Made by a program: the position numbers and the translations under genes. From assembly GCF_000337475.1 (NCBI RefSeq), contig NZ_AOIT01000027.1, positions 17,011 to 78,941 of the forward strand: DNA of 61,931 bases, given 5' to 3'. A model generated the notes under the pieces. It had not been told where the DNA came from. It ran no database searches and saw nothing but the letters and a program-made list of their open reading frames with translations. Position 1 is the first letter of the stretch; every line of letters starts with the position of its first letter. Origin of the DNA: Natrinema limicola JCM 13563. GTDB taxonomy: Archaea > Halobacteriota > Halobacteria > Halobacteriales > Natrialbaceae. Positions 51,244 through 59,498 of this stretch are shown one piece after another.

Positions 51244-52542
51244 ATGAGTGACGACGCACAGGCCGAGGCCGGCACGGTCGACGGCCAAGGCCCCGTGGAG
51301 GTCTCGGAGGACCTCGCGCGCCATCTCGAGAACAAGCGCGAGGAATTGTTCGAGAAGTTCGAGATCCCCTACGAGTTCCCGCCGGAAGTCTTAGAGGAGG
51401 CCAAAGCCCGGACTGAGGGTGTAACACAGGAGATCAGCGACGAGATCGACGAGCGCAAAGACCTGCGTGAGCTGACGACGTGGACAACCGACCCGATCGA
51501 CGCCCAGGACTTCGACGACGCGCTCTCGATCGAGGAACGTGACGACGAGTACGTCCTCTGGGTCCACATCGCCGACGTAACCCACTACGTCACCCCCGAG
51601 ACGGCGATGTGGGACGAAGCCGTCGAGCGCAGCAACACGGTCTATCTGCCCGGCCATACGGTCCATATGCTGCCGCCGGTGCTCGCCGAGACGGTCTGTT
51701 CACTGGTGCCAAACGAGGAGCGACTGGCCCACACCGTCGAGATGCACTTAGACAAGGAGAACCTGACCTACGAGACCATCGATATCTACAAATCGGTCAT
51801 CGAGTCCGACGAGCGCCTCACCTACGCGCAGGCGGAAAACCGCCTCGACGACCCCGACGCACCGCTCCACGAGGAGAACACGCTGGTCTACGACCTCGCC
51901 AACCGAATGCACGAACAGCGCAAGGAGGACGGCTCGCTCGTCCTCAATCCGAGCCGTGACCGCGCCCACACCATCATCGAAGAGTGCATGCTGAAGGCCA
52001 ACAAGGCCGTCACGCACGAACTCATGTGGAACCGCGGTGTCTCGGCCATGTATCGGGTCCACCCCCAGCCAAGCCCCGACGAGTGGTCCGAAGCGCTCCA
52101 GGAGATTCAGGATCTCGATGGCGTCTCGATCCCCGGCAGTACCTGGGACGATCCCCGGAAAGCCGTCAACGCCACGCTCGAGGAGGCACCTGGCCGCCAG
52201 CTCGACAAGATCCAGTGGGCCGTAATGAAGGTGATGCCCCGGGCCCGCTACATGAACGATCCCTTTGGCGGCCATCACGCGCTGAACTTCGAGATCTACG
52301 GCCACTTCACGAGCCCCATCCGCCGGCTGTCGGACCTGATAAACCACTGGATCGTCTACAAGAACGACGTACCGGAGAACCTCGTCGAACTCTGCGATCG
52401 CGCAAGCGACAAGCAAAAAGACGCCGAACAGTGCGAACGCGAGTACAAGACCTTCCTCCAGGAGGTCGGCCTCGACCCGATGGCGGTCAACAACCGCGGC
52501 ATCGAGGTCGTCGACGAGAGCGAAGCCGAGAAGACGCTGTAA
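51244..52542 (+). CDS. RNase II/R-family 3'-5' exoribonuclease
   Basis: A 432-residue RNB-domain nuclease. The catalytic metal site DPIDAQDFDDALSIEE (around 82-97) is intact. HTVHMLPPVLAETVCSLVPN, SRDRAHTIIEECMLKANKAV, HFTSPIRRLSDLINHW and the C-terminal CEREYKTFLQEVG follow. It lacks the cold-shock and S1 domains of bacterial RNase R, a feature of haloarchaeal forms. Haloarchaeal RNase R is essential in Haloferax and degrades RNA in the absence of an exosome. The start is at MSDDAQAE. Confidence 0.93.
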   Translation: MSDDAQAEAGTVDGQGPVEVSEDLARHLENKREELFEKFEIPYEFPPEVLEEAKARTEGVTQEISDEIDERKDLRELTTWTTDPIDAQDFDDALSIEERDDEYVLWVHIADVTHYVTPETAMWDEAVERSNTVYLPGHTVHMLPPVLAETVCSLVPNEERLAHTVEMHLDKENLTYETIDIYKSVIESDERLTYAQAENRLDDPDAPLHEENTLVYDLANRMHEQRKEDGSLVLNPSRDRAHTIIEECMLKANKAVTHELMWNRGVSAMYRVHPQPSPDEWSEALQEIQDLDGVSIPGSTWDDPRKAVNATLEEAPGRQLDKIQWAVMKVMPRARYMNDPFGGHHALNFEIYGHFTSPIRRLSDLINHWIVYKNDVPENLVELCDRASDKQKDAEQCEREYKTFLQEVGLDPMAVNNRGIEVVDESEAEKTL

Positions 52543-52550
52543 CGACCTGC

Positions 52551-53099
52551 TTACAACTCCTTCTCGTAGACGTGTTCCTCGAGCCCGGCCGCCAGCCCGG
52601 ACGACCGCGTCTCGACGCGATCGAAGCCTCGCGATTCGGAAAAGAAGATACCGATCTCGTTATCTGTGAGGACGGGCACCCGAACGCGATCGAATCCAGG
52701 TGCGAGACTCGTCTCGAGGGTCTCGAGCAACGCCGTGCCGGTCCCGTCGTTCCAGACGGCGGGCCGAACGTACAGGCGGGCGAGAAACGCCACCGTCGTG
52801 TCTTCGGGCCAGGGAACGACGTGCGCGAAGCCGTCGAGCTCGAGAGCCGACCGGCAGTCGGTCTCCCCGTCGGCTGGGACGTCCGACGCCGTCTCAGCGA
52901 CGAGAAACGCGGCGTCGTCGCGGCTTTGGGTGGTGGAGATTGCGGACTCGAGATCACCGATTGCATACCAGTCGTCGACGACGTCGTCGACTGTGTCGGA
53001 GCCGAGGGCGTCGTCGTAGACGGCATGCCAGCTCTCGCGTGCGATTTCGTGGACGGCCCAGATATCGTCGACCGTCGCCTGCCGGACGACTCGAGTCAC
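52551..53099 (-). CDS. GNAT-family N-acetyltransferase
   Basis: A 182-residue GCN5-related acetyltransferase: TRVVRQATVDDIWAVHEIAR at the start, the acetyl-CoA site LARLYVRPAVWNDGTGTALL (a degenerate Q/RxxGxG/A), and RVRVPVLTDNEIGIFFSESR with GFDRV. Substrate unknown. The start is GTG at 53099 before TRVVRQAT; another GTG lies 15 bases upstream. Confidence 0.83.
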   Translation of the reverse strand: MTRVVRQATVDDIWAVHEIARESWHAVYDDALGSDTVDDVVDDWYAIGDLESAISTTQSRDDAAFLVAETASDVPADGETDCRSALELDGFAHVVPWPEDTTVAFLARLYVRPAVWNDGTGTALLETLETSLAPGFDRVRVPVLTDNEIGIFFSESRGFDRVETRSSGLAAGLEEHVYEKEL

Positions 53100-53232
53100 G
53101 GGGGTGGCTATCACGGCAGCCGATAAAAAGCGGCGGGCAACTGCCACCGATCCCTTACCGTCGCAGTGTGCGAGAAATCGATCCGAGCGGGAGCCGATAG
53201 CTGCAAACGAGGTGGATCGTTTGGACGCCGGA

Positions 53233-54186
53233 CTACCGAGAAATGCCCTCGCTGCTGTCCTTGACGACGGCGTCGACCTCGTCGGCGGTGACGAGGGCTG
53301 CGTCGCCGGGGATCGTCCGCTTGAGCGCGGCCGTCGCCGCGGCGTACTCGAGGGCGGTCGGGACGTCGTCGCCGTCGAGTCGGCGGGCGATGAACGCGCC
53401 GGTAAAGGCGTCGCCGGTGCCGATTGGATCGACGGTGTCGGTCTCGTAGGCCGCATGATCGTGGACGACGCTGTCGTGCCAGCCGACCGCACCCTCCTCG
53501 CCGCGGGTGACGACGACGGTCGTGAAGTCGTATTGGGAGCCGAGTTTGTGGGCGAGCTGGCGCGGGTCGCCTTCGAACCCGAGGACGGTGCGGGCGTCGC
53601 GGGCGGCGATCACGAGGATGTCGATCCCCGGAAACAGTTTCGTCAGCGTCTCTCTGGCCTCGTCGGGTGACCAGAGCTTGCGTCGATAGTTGAAATCGAA
53701 GGCGGTCGACGTGCCGCCCTTGCGGGCTGCTTTGAGCAGGTTCAGCGTCGTATCCCGGAGCGTCGTCGAGAGCGCGGGCGTGATTCCGGTCGTAAAGAAG
53801 ACCGTGGCGTTCTGAATCAGGTCGATGTCGAACTCGCGTGCCTCTGCGGTCGAGATCGCGGTGTTTTCCCGGTCGTAGATCACGTTCGTCCCGCGTGGCT
53901 CGCCTGCGTGCTCGAGATAGTAGGTCCCTTGTCGTCCGCGGTGGCTCCAGACGACGTCCGTCTCGATGCCGTGGCCCTGGAGTTCGCCGACGACGCGGCG
54001 GCCAAGCGGCGTCTCGGGGACCTTCGACAGCCAGGTCGCCGACGCGCCCAGTCGACTCGCCGCGATGGCGACGTTGCTCTCTGCACCGCCGGCACGAACC
54101 TCGAGCTCGTCGGTGTTCTCGAGACGCTCGGAGCCCGGTGGCGACAGCCGGAGCATCGTCTCGCCGAACGTAACGATATCGCTCAC
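53233..54186 (-). CDS. kdgK: 2-keto-3-deoxygluconate kinase, PfkB family
   Basis: A 317-residue ribokinase-fold sugar kinase. The first motif is RAGGAESNVAIAASRLGAS. The ATP/catalytic motif near the C-terminus is DPIGTGDAFTGAFIARRLDG, with Asp as catalytic base. SDIVTFGETMLRLSPPGSER at the start resembles haloarchaeal KDG kinases of the semi-phosphorylative Entner-Doudoroff pathway by recall. No other pathway gene is adjacent, so the substrate is assigned by resemblance only. GTG start. Confidence 0.85.
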   Translation of the reverse strand: MSDIVTFGETMLRLSPPGSERLENTDELEVRAGGAESNVAIAASRLGASATWLSKVPETPLGRRVVGELQGHGIETDVVWSHRGRQGTYYLEHAGEPRGTNVIYDRENTAISTAEAREFDIDLIQNATVFFTTGITPALSTTLRDTTLNLLKAARKGGTSTAFDFNYRRKLWSPDEARETLTKLFPGIDILVIAARDARTVLGFEGDPRQLAHKLGSQYDFTTVVVTRGEEGAVGWHDSVVHDHAAYETDTVDPIGTGDAFTGAFIARRLDGDDVPTALEYAAATAALKRTIPGDAALVTADEVDAVVKDSSEGISR

Positions 54187-54367
54187 GGAGCGACCACCCG
54201 GATCGCGAGGGCGCAAACGGCAGTCTGTCCGCCGGTCATAGTTCTGTCAACGGACGGCACCGATATAAGTTATGGCGGTCAGTCGACGAACGAACCACCG
54301 GATCGCCCGCTTGCGACCGGCTGCGGATTGGGTTCTAAAGCCGAAGACAGCTGTAGTCGGCCTCGAG

Positions 54368-55444
54368 CTACCGGTTCTCGGTCAGCGGCGACGGGACCGA
54401 CACGACCGTCGTCTCGCCGTCAGTCTCACGGTCGATGTCGATCCCGACGTCTTCGAGCAGCGCACAGCCGGTCTCGACGTGATCGGTTACGGCCGGGATA
54501 CGAACCCGTCCGCCGGCGACTGAGAGGACGACCAGCAACTGGTCGGCCATGTGGCGGTCGACAGGGGCGCTCCCCTCGAGAAATCGGATCGCGGCGTCGG
54601 CGGCGTCTTCGCCGACGCGTTCGGCTGGCGTGCCGCGCTCGCCGAGGGCCGAAAAGCCAGCGATGCCGGTCCCGTGATCGATCCGGAGCACCAGCGCAGA
54701 ACCCGGACAGGCGCTTTCGGCAGTCGTCTCACAGCGTTCTTCGAGATCGAGTGTGGCGTCGTGAGCCAGCCGCTCGAGCGCCCCCGCAGCTTGGCGGTGT
54801 GCCACGTCGCGGTCAGCCAGCGATGCCGATTCGGTCGAATAGAGCCGCAGCCGCTCGATCGGGCCACGATCGACGAGTTCGACGCGCTCGAGCGTCGAGG
54901 GCGCGAGTTGCAGCGTCGCCCGGCCGCCGCCAGCGGGGTAGAACCCTCGGCGGTCGATCTCGCAGGCAGCCGCGAGGCCGAATCGGCGAAGCAGGGGCAG
55001 TTTCACGTACCGAAGGTAATCCAGCGGTGGCGACCACGCTACGTCCGTCCCCCCGGTCACGGTCACCGACAGCGGCGACTCGAGGATCGTCGCGAGCGGC
55101 AGGAGGGTATCGAACAGCAGCGTGGCGCTGCCCGCGGTTCCGATGTCGACCGTGTACTCGCCGCCTGCGAGTCGGCCGCGACCTGTTCGATCAGGAGCCG
55201 GCTCGAGCGCCGGCTTGAATTCGATCGTTTCCGCGCCGAGTTCGTCGCCCGACACGTCGGCGTCACACACGTCGGCGATCGTCTCGAGGGCCGCTAGGTG
55301 CTGATGTGCCAGGCCCGGATCCGGCCGATCGCCGCGGACGTTCTCGAGGCGAACCGGTTCGTTCTCGAGGACCGACAGCGCGAGCGCAGTCCGGAGAAAC
55401 TGGCCACCGGCGCTCGCCCCGTCGAGGACGCGAGGGGAGGTCAT
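54368..55444 (-). CDS. rtcA: RNA 3'-terminal phosphate cyclase
   Basis: A 358-residue RtcA that converts an RNA 3'-phosphate to a 2',3'-cyclic phosphate with ATP. The N-terminal DGASAGGQFLRTALALSVL and the catalytic His in VDRHMADQLLVVLSVAGG are present. GDRPDPGLAHQHLAALETI and RGFYPAGGGRATLQLAP are typical. The rtcB ligase is not in the window. The ATG is followed by TSPRVLDG, fitting the family. Confidence 0.94.
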   Translation of the reverse strand: MTSPRVLDGASAGGQFLRTALALSVLENEPVRLENVRGDRPDPGLAHQHLAALETIADVCDADVSGDELGAETIEFKPALEPAPDRTGRGRLAGGEYTVDIGTAGSATLLFDTLLPLATILESPLSVTVTGGTDVAWSPPLDYLRYVKLPLLRRFGLAAACEIDRRGFYPAGGGRATLQLAPSTLERVELVDRGPIERLRLYSTESASLADRDVAHRQAAGALERLAHDATLDLEERCETTAESACPGSALVLRIDHGTGIAGFSALGERGTPAERVGEDAADAAIRFLEGSAPVDRHMADQLLVVLSVAGGRVRIPAVTDHVETGCALLEDVGIDIDRETDGETTVVSVPSPLTENR

Positions 55445-55604
55445 AGGCGGTGCTACGGGCTCGAGAATCCTATACTGTTGGACACTGATAGTGACGACTC
55501 GGGTGTTTTAGGCGGTGTGTCGACAGCAGAAAGGAATCGTCACCAGCGCGTCGGTCTGGTGGAGGGCGCACTGGATACGACAGTCAGCTACCTGTGGGTG
55601 CTGA

Positions 55605-56228
55605 TCAGTCGTCAGCGACGCTCATCGAGTCCTGGCTGGTCGGCTTCGATTTGAGCGGCTGGCCGCCCAGCGGGAGGACTTCGGCGTCGAAGCTCCAGTT
55701 GGTCACTTCCGCGATGCTGATGTAGAGTGCACCCGCGCCGGTGACGAGTCCGAGGTAGCCACCGAGGGTGACAAGCGACGCGATCCCGAGGATGTCGCCG
55801 AAGGCGAGCAGGAAGAACGTGATCGAGAGCACGAGGAAGACGCTCCAGAGCGCCCAGTTGAGCTTGAACGTGCTGATCCACATTCCAACGGTGAACAGCC
55901 CCCAGACGAGGAGGACGACCCCGATCGCCTGTGCGCCAACCGACGGGAGAATTCCGTTGTGGGTCATCGTGATGAGGAGGCCAAACCAAATCCAGAACGC
56001 ACCGTAGCTGGTAAAGGCAGTCAGTCCGAAGGTGTTGCCTTCGTTGTACTCCAGCATCCCGACGAGCAACTGGACGAAGCCGCCAAAGCCGAGTGCCATC
56101 GGAATCAGCGCCATTTCGAGTTCGAGACCGAAGAGTCCGGAATTAACGAGGCTCAGCAAAATCGTCGTGAGGCTGAACGCAGCCAGGCCAAGGGGACCCG
56201 GGTTTCCGGTGTTGGTATTTGCAGGCAT
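55605..56228 (-). CDS. Acetate uptake transporter, AceTr/GPR1-FUN34-YaaH family
   Basis: A 207-residue protein with six helices and the signature NPGPLGLAAFSLTTILLSL at the N-terminus (NPxPLGLxxF). This family moves acetate or succinate with protons, in E. coli as SatP. ALGFGGFVQLLVGMLEYNEG and NTFGLTAFTSYGAFWIW are typical. The polar C-terminal tail is short. The ATG at 56228 is used; it follows a TATA box with leaderless spacing. Substrate by family, not shown. Confidence 0.93.
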   Translation of the reverse strand: MPANTNTGNPGPLGLAAFSLTTILLSLVNSGLFGLELEMALIPMALGFGGFVQLLVGMLEYNEGNTFGLTAFTSYGAFWIWFGLLITMTHNGILPSVGAQAIGVVLLVWGLFTVGMWISTFKLNWALWSVFLVLSITFFLLAFGDILGIASLVTLGGYLGLVTGAGALYISIAEVTNWSFDAEVLPLGGQPLKSKPTSQDSMSVADD

Positions 56229-56249
56229 CAAAACACCATAGCGAATCCC

Positions 56250-56260
56250 AGGTTATAAAG
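56250..56260 (-). promoter_or_regulatory. TATA box of the acetate-type transporter gene
   Basis: CTTTATAACC on the minus strand, centred about 28 bases before the ATG at 56228. Confidence 0.5.
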
Positions 56261-56704
56261 CATGATGGTTAGACAAAAATGGTGACAAACTCCAGTAGTA
56301 TGATGCGCTAGCTAGACACATAGATCGCTATCGAACATGTTCAGTTATAACATATAACACAGACATCTTCCACCGTGGTACTAGATATCACGAACAGAAT
56401 CCGCATGCAGGGACTATGATCACTGAGCCCATCTCCGGTTCGAACCTAATAAAATAATAATGGTAAATCTGTCGAACTGTGGCTCGGTGCTCGCTCGAGG
56501 AATATATAACAAATACTATGGATACTATCAAAACTATTTGATAATAGTCTACTATTGGGATGACAGACAGCCGGTTGAACGGGACAGCACGGGCGGTTAC
56601 ATGACCTATGAACATAACTAAACTTATCACACGAGAATAATGAGTCGTAGCCGCAGATGTCAGATTGACAAATCTTTTCGGGGGTCGGGACAGAGTATGG
56701 AGGT
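56261..56704. other. AT-rich spacer with 9-nt phased ACTAT repeats
   Basis: About 440 bases, unusually rich in A and T, without a convincing gene. ACTAT recurs at 56515, 56524, 56533 and 56551, all on a 9-base spacing, with the inverted ATAGT at 56544-56548. A 7-bp hairpin TATCAAA/TTTGATA lies at 56526-56532 and 56537-56543. Confidence 0.5.
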
Positions 56705-57180
56705 ATGCGACGCTGGCGCGACCCTCGCTGATGGCGGTGGATTCTCTGGGCGACGATGGGAATCGCCTTTCTGCTCGTCAACACCAATCGGCTCTCGAGT
56801 CTCGATCGGATCAGTCGGTGTGGCTGGATTCGTCGCCGCCGTGGCCGTGTTCGCACTCGTCCGAGACACGCCCGCCCAGGCAGGGTTCGAGCCGCTCGTC
56901 GTCGGCGGCGCGGTCTTTTTCCTGACTGGCTTCCTGCAGGGCGCGTTCTTGCTTGGCTACGCTGTCGTCAAGGATCGCTACCCCAGCAACGCGAGCGGTA
57001 TCTCGACCGGGACGGTCAACTTCGGTGCGTTCGTTGGGGCGGCGATCTCACCGGTGGCGTGCGCGTCTACACGCCGTTTGGCTATCGGATCGCGTTCGCT
57101 ATCGCCACCGCCGTCGGCGCGATCTCGTTTTGCTGTGCGATCTGGCTCTCTCGGCCTGCCGCACATCTCGAGGAACCTAG
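56705..57180 (+). pseudogene. Decayed and internally deleted MFS transporter gene
   Basis: Conceptual translation starts with ATG CGA and reads MRRWRDPR, a stop, then WRWILWATMGIAFLLVNTNR, the N-terminus of an MFS protein. The central part (roughly helices 2 to 6 or more) is missing. The frame resumes with VGVAGFVAAVAVFALVRDTP and AQAGFEPL, continues through FFLTGFLQGAFLLGYAVVKD and SGISTGTVNFGAFVGAAISP, then shifts frame into GGVRVYTPFGYRIAFAIATA with a final helix ending AHLEEPS. Visible lesions: one nonsense codon, one large deletion, at least one frameshift. Its last codon overlaps the mutL stop on the other strand. Confidence 0.8.
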
Positions 57181-59360
57181 CTGCCGTGACCAGGATAGTC
57201 CCGCTCGAAGCGCGCTTCGAGTTCGGCCTCGTCGAACGTGACGAGTACCGGTCGCCCGTGCGGACAGGAATAGGGGTTCTCACAGTCGTCTAACGCCTCG
57301 AGCAGCTCGATCACCGACCCCTCGGTCAGCGACGTGTTCCCCGTGATCGAGGGATAACAGGCCAGATCGCCGAGGAACTGGTCAGCCAGCGCATCGACCG
57401 TCTCGGCCCCCGCCTCGTCATCGCCGTCGACAAAGGCGGTGAGCACGTCCCGCAGTCGATCCGGCTCGAGCGTCTCCTCGAGCACCGCTGGCACTGTCGT
57501 CACGGCAATCGTCCGGTCGTCGACTCGGTCGGCGTAGAACCCAAGCCGCGATAGTGCCTCGCGATAGTGCTCGAAGGCCTCGGCCTCCGCGGCGGTCAAC
57601 TCGAGTTCAACGGGTTCGGCGAGCGCTTGTGCGGTCGGATCGTCGGCGAACGCGTCCTGCAGGCGCTCGTAGTTGACCCGTTCGTCGGCGGCGTGCTGGT
57701 CGATTAGGACGAGTCCATCGGGCGTCTCACAGACCAGATAGGTATCGTGGAGTTGGCCCAGCACGCGCAACGACGGCAGCGAGTCGAACTCGGTTTCCTC
57801 GCCCGTCGCGGCCTCGCCGGTCAGCGTTCGCTGTTCGGTGGCGGTCCTAAACGTGCCTGCGTGGGCTGTCGCGTCGCGACCGTCTTTCGGGTCGTCGTCT
57901 CGAGGCGAGGCGGATCGGCTCGCATCGGCCGTCGTCTCGCTACCCGTCCCGCGCTCTGGATCGGTGTTCGGCCCCGCCGCGGTCGTCGACGACTCGTCCG
58001 GCTCGCTCGTGTTCGCCGTCGGCTGCGATGTGTGCTCGGTGCTGGCATTGCCCCCACTTGAGGCGACTCCTGCATCGGTACTCGCCGGTTCGGAATCAGC
58101 AGTCGATGGCACGTCGTCTGTCCCGTCGTCGGCCGTGGCTGCCGGGTCGCTTTCGTTTCCATCTGTGTCGCTGGTCGATGTCACACCGCCAGTGCTCTCC
58201 TCGAGCGTCGTCGGCTCGTGGTCGACCGTCTCAGTCCCGGCTCGACGGGGCCCGCCGGGTTCGACCCGCGCCTCGCCCGGTGCTGATCGACCCCGTGGCG
58301 CTCGCGAGCGCAGCAGGCCGTGCTCGAGCAGCGCCGACTCGACGGCGGCGTCGACCTGCCGCCGGACCGCATCGTCGTCGTCGAAGCGCACCTCTCGCTT
58401 GCGCGGGTGGACGTTCACGTCGACCGCGTCGCCGGGGACCTCGAGAAAGAGCGTGACGAAGGGATAGCGGTCGCCGCCCAGTTGTGTCCCATACGCGCCC
58501 ATGATCCCCTCGCGGACCGCGTCGGCGGTCACGGCCCGGCCGTTGACGTACGTCGCGAGGTAGTCCCGACTCGAGCGATTCGTTTCGGGATGGGAGACGA
58601 GCCCCGAGACGGACTCGAGCGGCCCCGGCGGGAGTTCGTCGCCGTCGGCCTCGACGGGAATCATCGCCGAGGCGACCTCGCGACCGTAGACCGACAACAC
58701 GGCGGCCTGCAAGTCACCCTGCCCGGTCGTCGAGAACACTTCGCGGCCGTCGTGGGTCAGCGAGACGGCCACGTCGGGATTCGCGAGCGCATAACGCGTG
58801 ACGACGCGGTTGACGTGGGCGAACTCCGTCGCCGTCGTCTTCAGAAACTTCCGGCGGGCGGGTGTGTTATAAAAGAGATCGTCGACCTCGACGATCGTCC
58901 CCGCGGGACAGCCCGTCGGCTCGACGCTCGTTACCTCGCCGCCCTCGTAGACGAGTTCCGTCCCTGCGCCGTCGGCGTCGCGCGGGCGCGATCGGATCGT
59001 CAACCGCGATACCGAGCCGATCGTGTGCAGAGCCTCGCCACGAAAGCCCAGCGTGGCAACGCCTGACTCTAAGTCCTCGAGGCCGTCGATCTTGCTCGTC
59101 GTGTGCTCGCGGACGGCTGCCCGAAGGTCCGCCTCGCTCATCCCGTGGCCGTCGTCTGCGACACGGATCAGTTCGGTGCCGCCGTCTTCGACGGTGACGT
59201 CGACGCTCGAGGCGTCGGCATCTAAGCTGTTCTCGACCAACTCTTTGACAGCGCTGGCGGGCCGTTCGACGACCTCGCCGGCGGCGATGCGGGCGACGGT
59301 ATCTTCATCTAGCTGGTGGATCTCGGTCTCGCCGTCCGATGGAAGAGGCTCGTCACTCAT
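57177..59360 (-). CDS. mutL: DNA mismatch repair protein MutL
   Basis: A 727-residue MutL. The N-terminal GHKL ATPase (about 15-330) shows RIAAGEVVERPASAVKELVE, NSLDADASSVDV, VADDGHGM, TLGFRGEALHTIGSVS and VNVHPRKREVRF. A disordered Asp/Ser/Thr-rich linker (about 360-530) follows. The C-terminal domain carries the endonuclease motif DQHAADERVNYE, plus CPHGRP and ACR-like elements, so it should nick DNA itself. Haloarchaea gained MutS and MutL from bacteria. It lies downstream of mutS by 138 bp, on the same strand. The start is at MSDEPLPS. Confidence 0.96.
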   Translation of the reverse strand: MSDEPLPSDGETEIHQLDEDTVARIAAGEVVERPASAVKELVENSLDADASSVDVTVEDGGTELIRVADDGHGMSEADLRAAVREHTTSKIDGLEDLESGVATLGFRGEALHTIGSVSRLTIRSRPRDADGAGTELVYEGGEVTSVEPTGCPAGTIVEVDDLFYNTPARRKFLKTTATEFAHVNRVVTRYALANPDVAVSLTHDGREVFSTTGQGDLQAAVLSVYGREVASAMIPVEADGDELPPGPLESVSGLVSHPETNRSSRDYLATYVNGRAVTADAVREGIMGAYGTQLGGDRYPFVTLFLEVPGDAVDVNVHPRKREVRFDDDDAVRRQVDAAVESALLEHGLLRSRAPRGRSAPGEARVEPGGPRRAGTETVDHEPTTLEESTGGVTSTSDTDGNESDPAATADDGTDDVPSTADSEPASTDAGVASSGGNASTEHTSQPTANTSEPDESSTTAAGPNTDPERGTGSETTADASRSASPRDDDPKDGRDATAHAGTFRTATEQRTLTGEAATGEETEFDSLPSLRVLGQLHDTYLVCETPDGLVLIDQHAADERVNYERLQDAFADDPTAQALAEPVELELTAAEAEAFEHYREALSRLGFYADRVDDRTIAVTTVPAVLEETLEPDRLRDVLTAFVDGDDEAGAETVDALADQFLGDLACYPSITGNTSLTEGSVIELLEALDDCENPYSCPHGRPVLVTFDEAELEARFERDYPGHGS

Positions 59361-59498
59361 GATAGACAGCGTCGGCACGCAACGGGGTAGACGCGCCTGA
59401 TGTGCTAGATATCTCTACAGATGGCTGCTGGTTAGGTTTTACCGTCTGGAGTCGCGCGTTCGAACGCGTCCTCTACTCGTCTTCTTGCCGCCGCTGAC

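Noticed and set aside
56388-56630. 80-codon minus-strand frame in the AT-rich spacer
   Set aside because: Overlaps the phased repeats and has no recognisable motif; probably a chance frame in AT-rich DNA.
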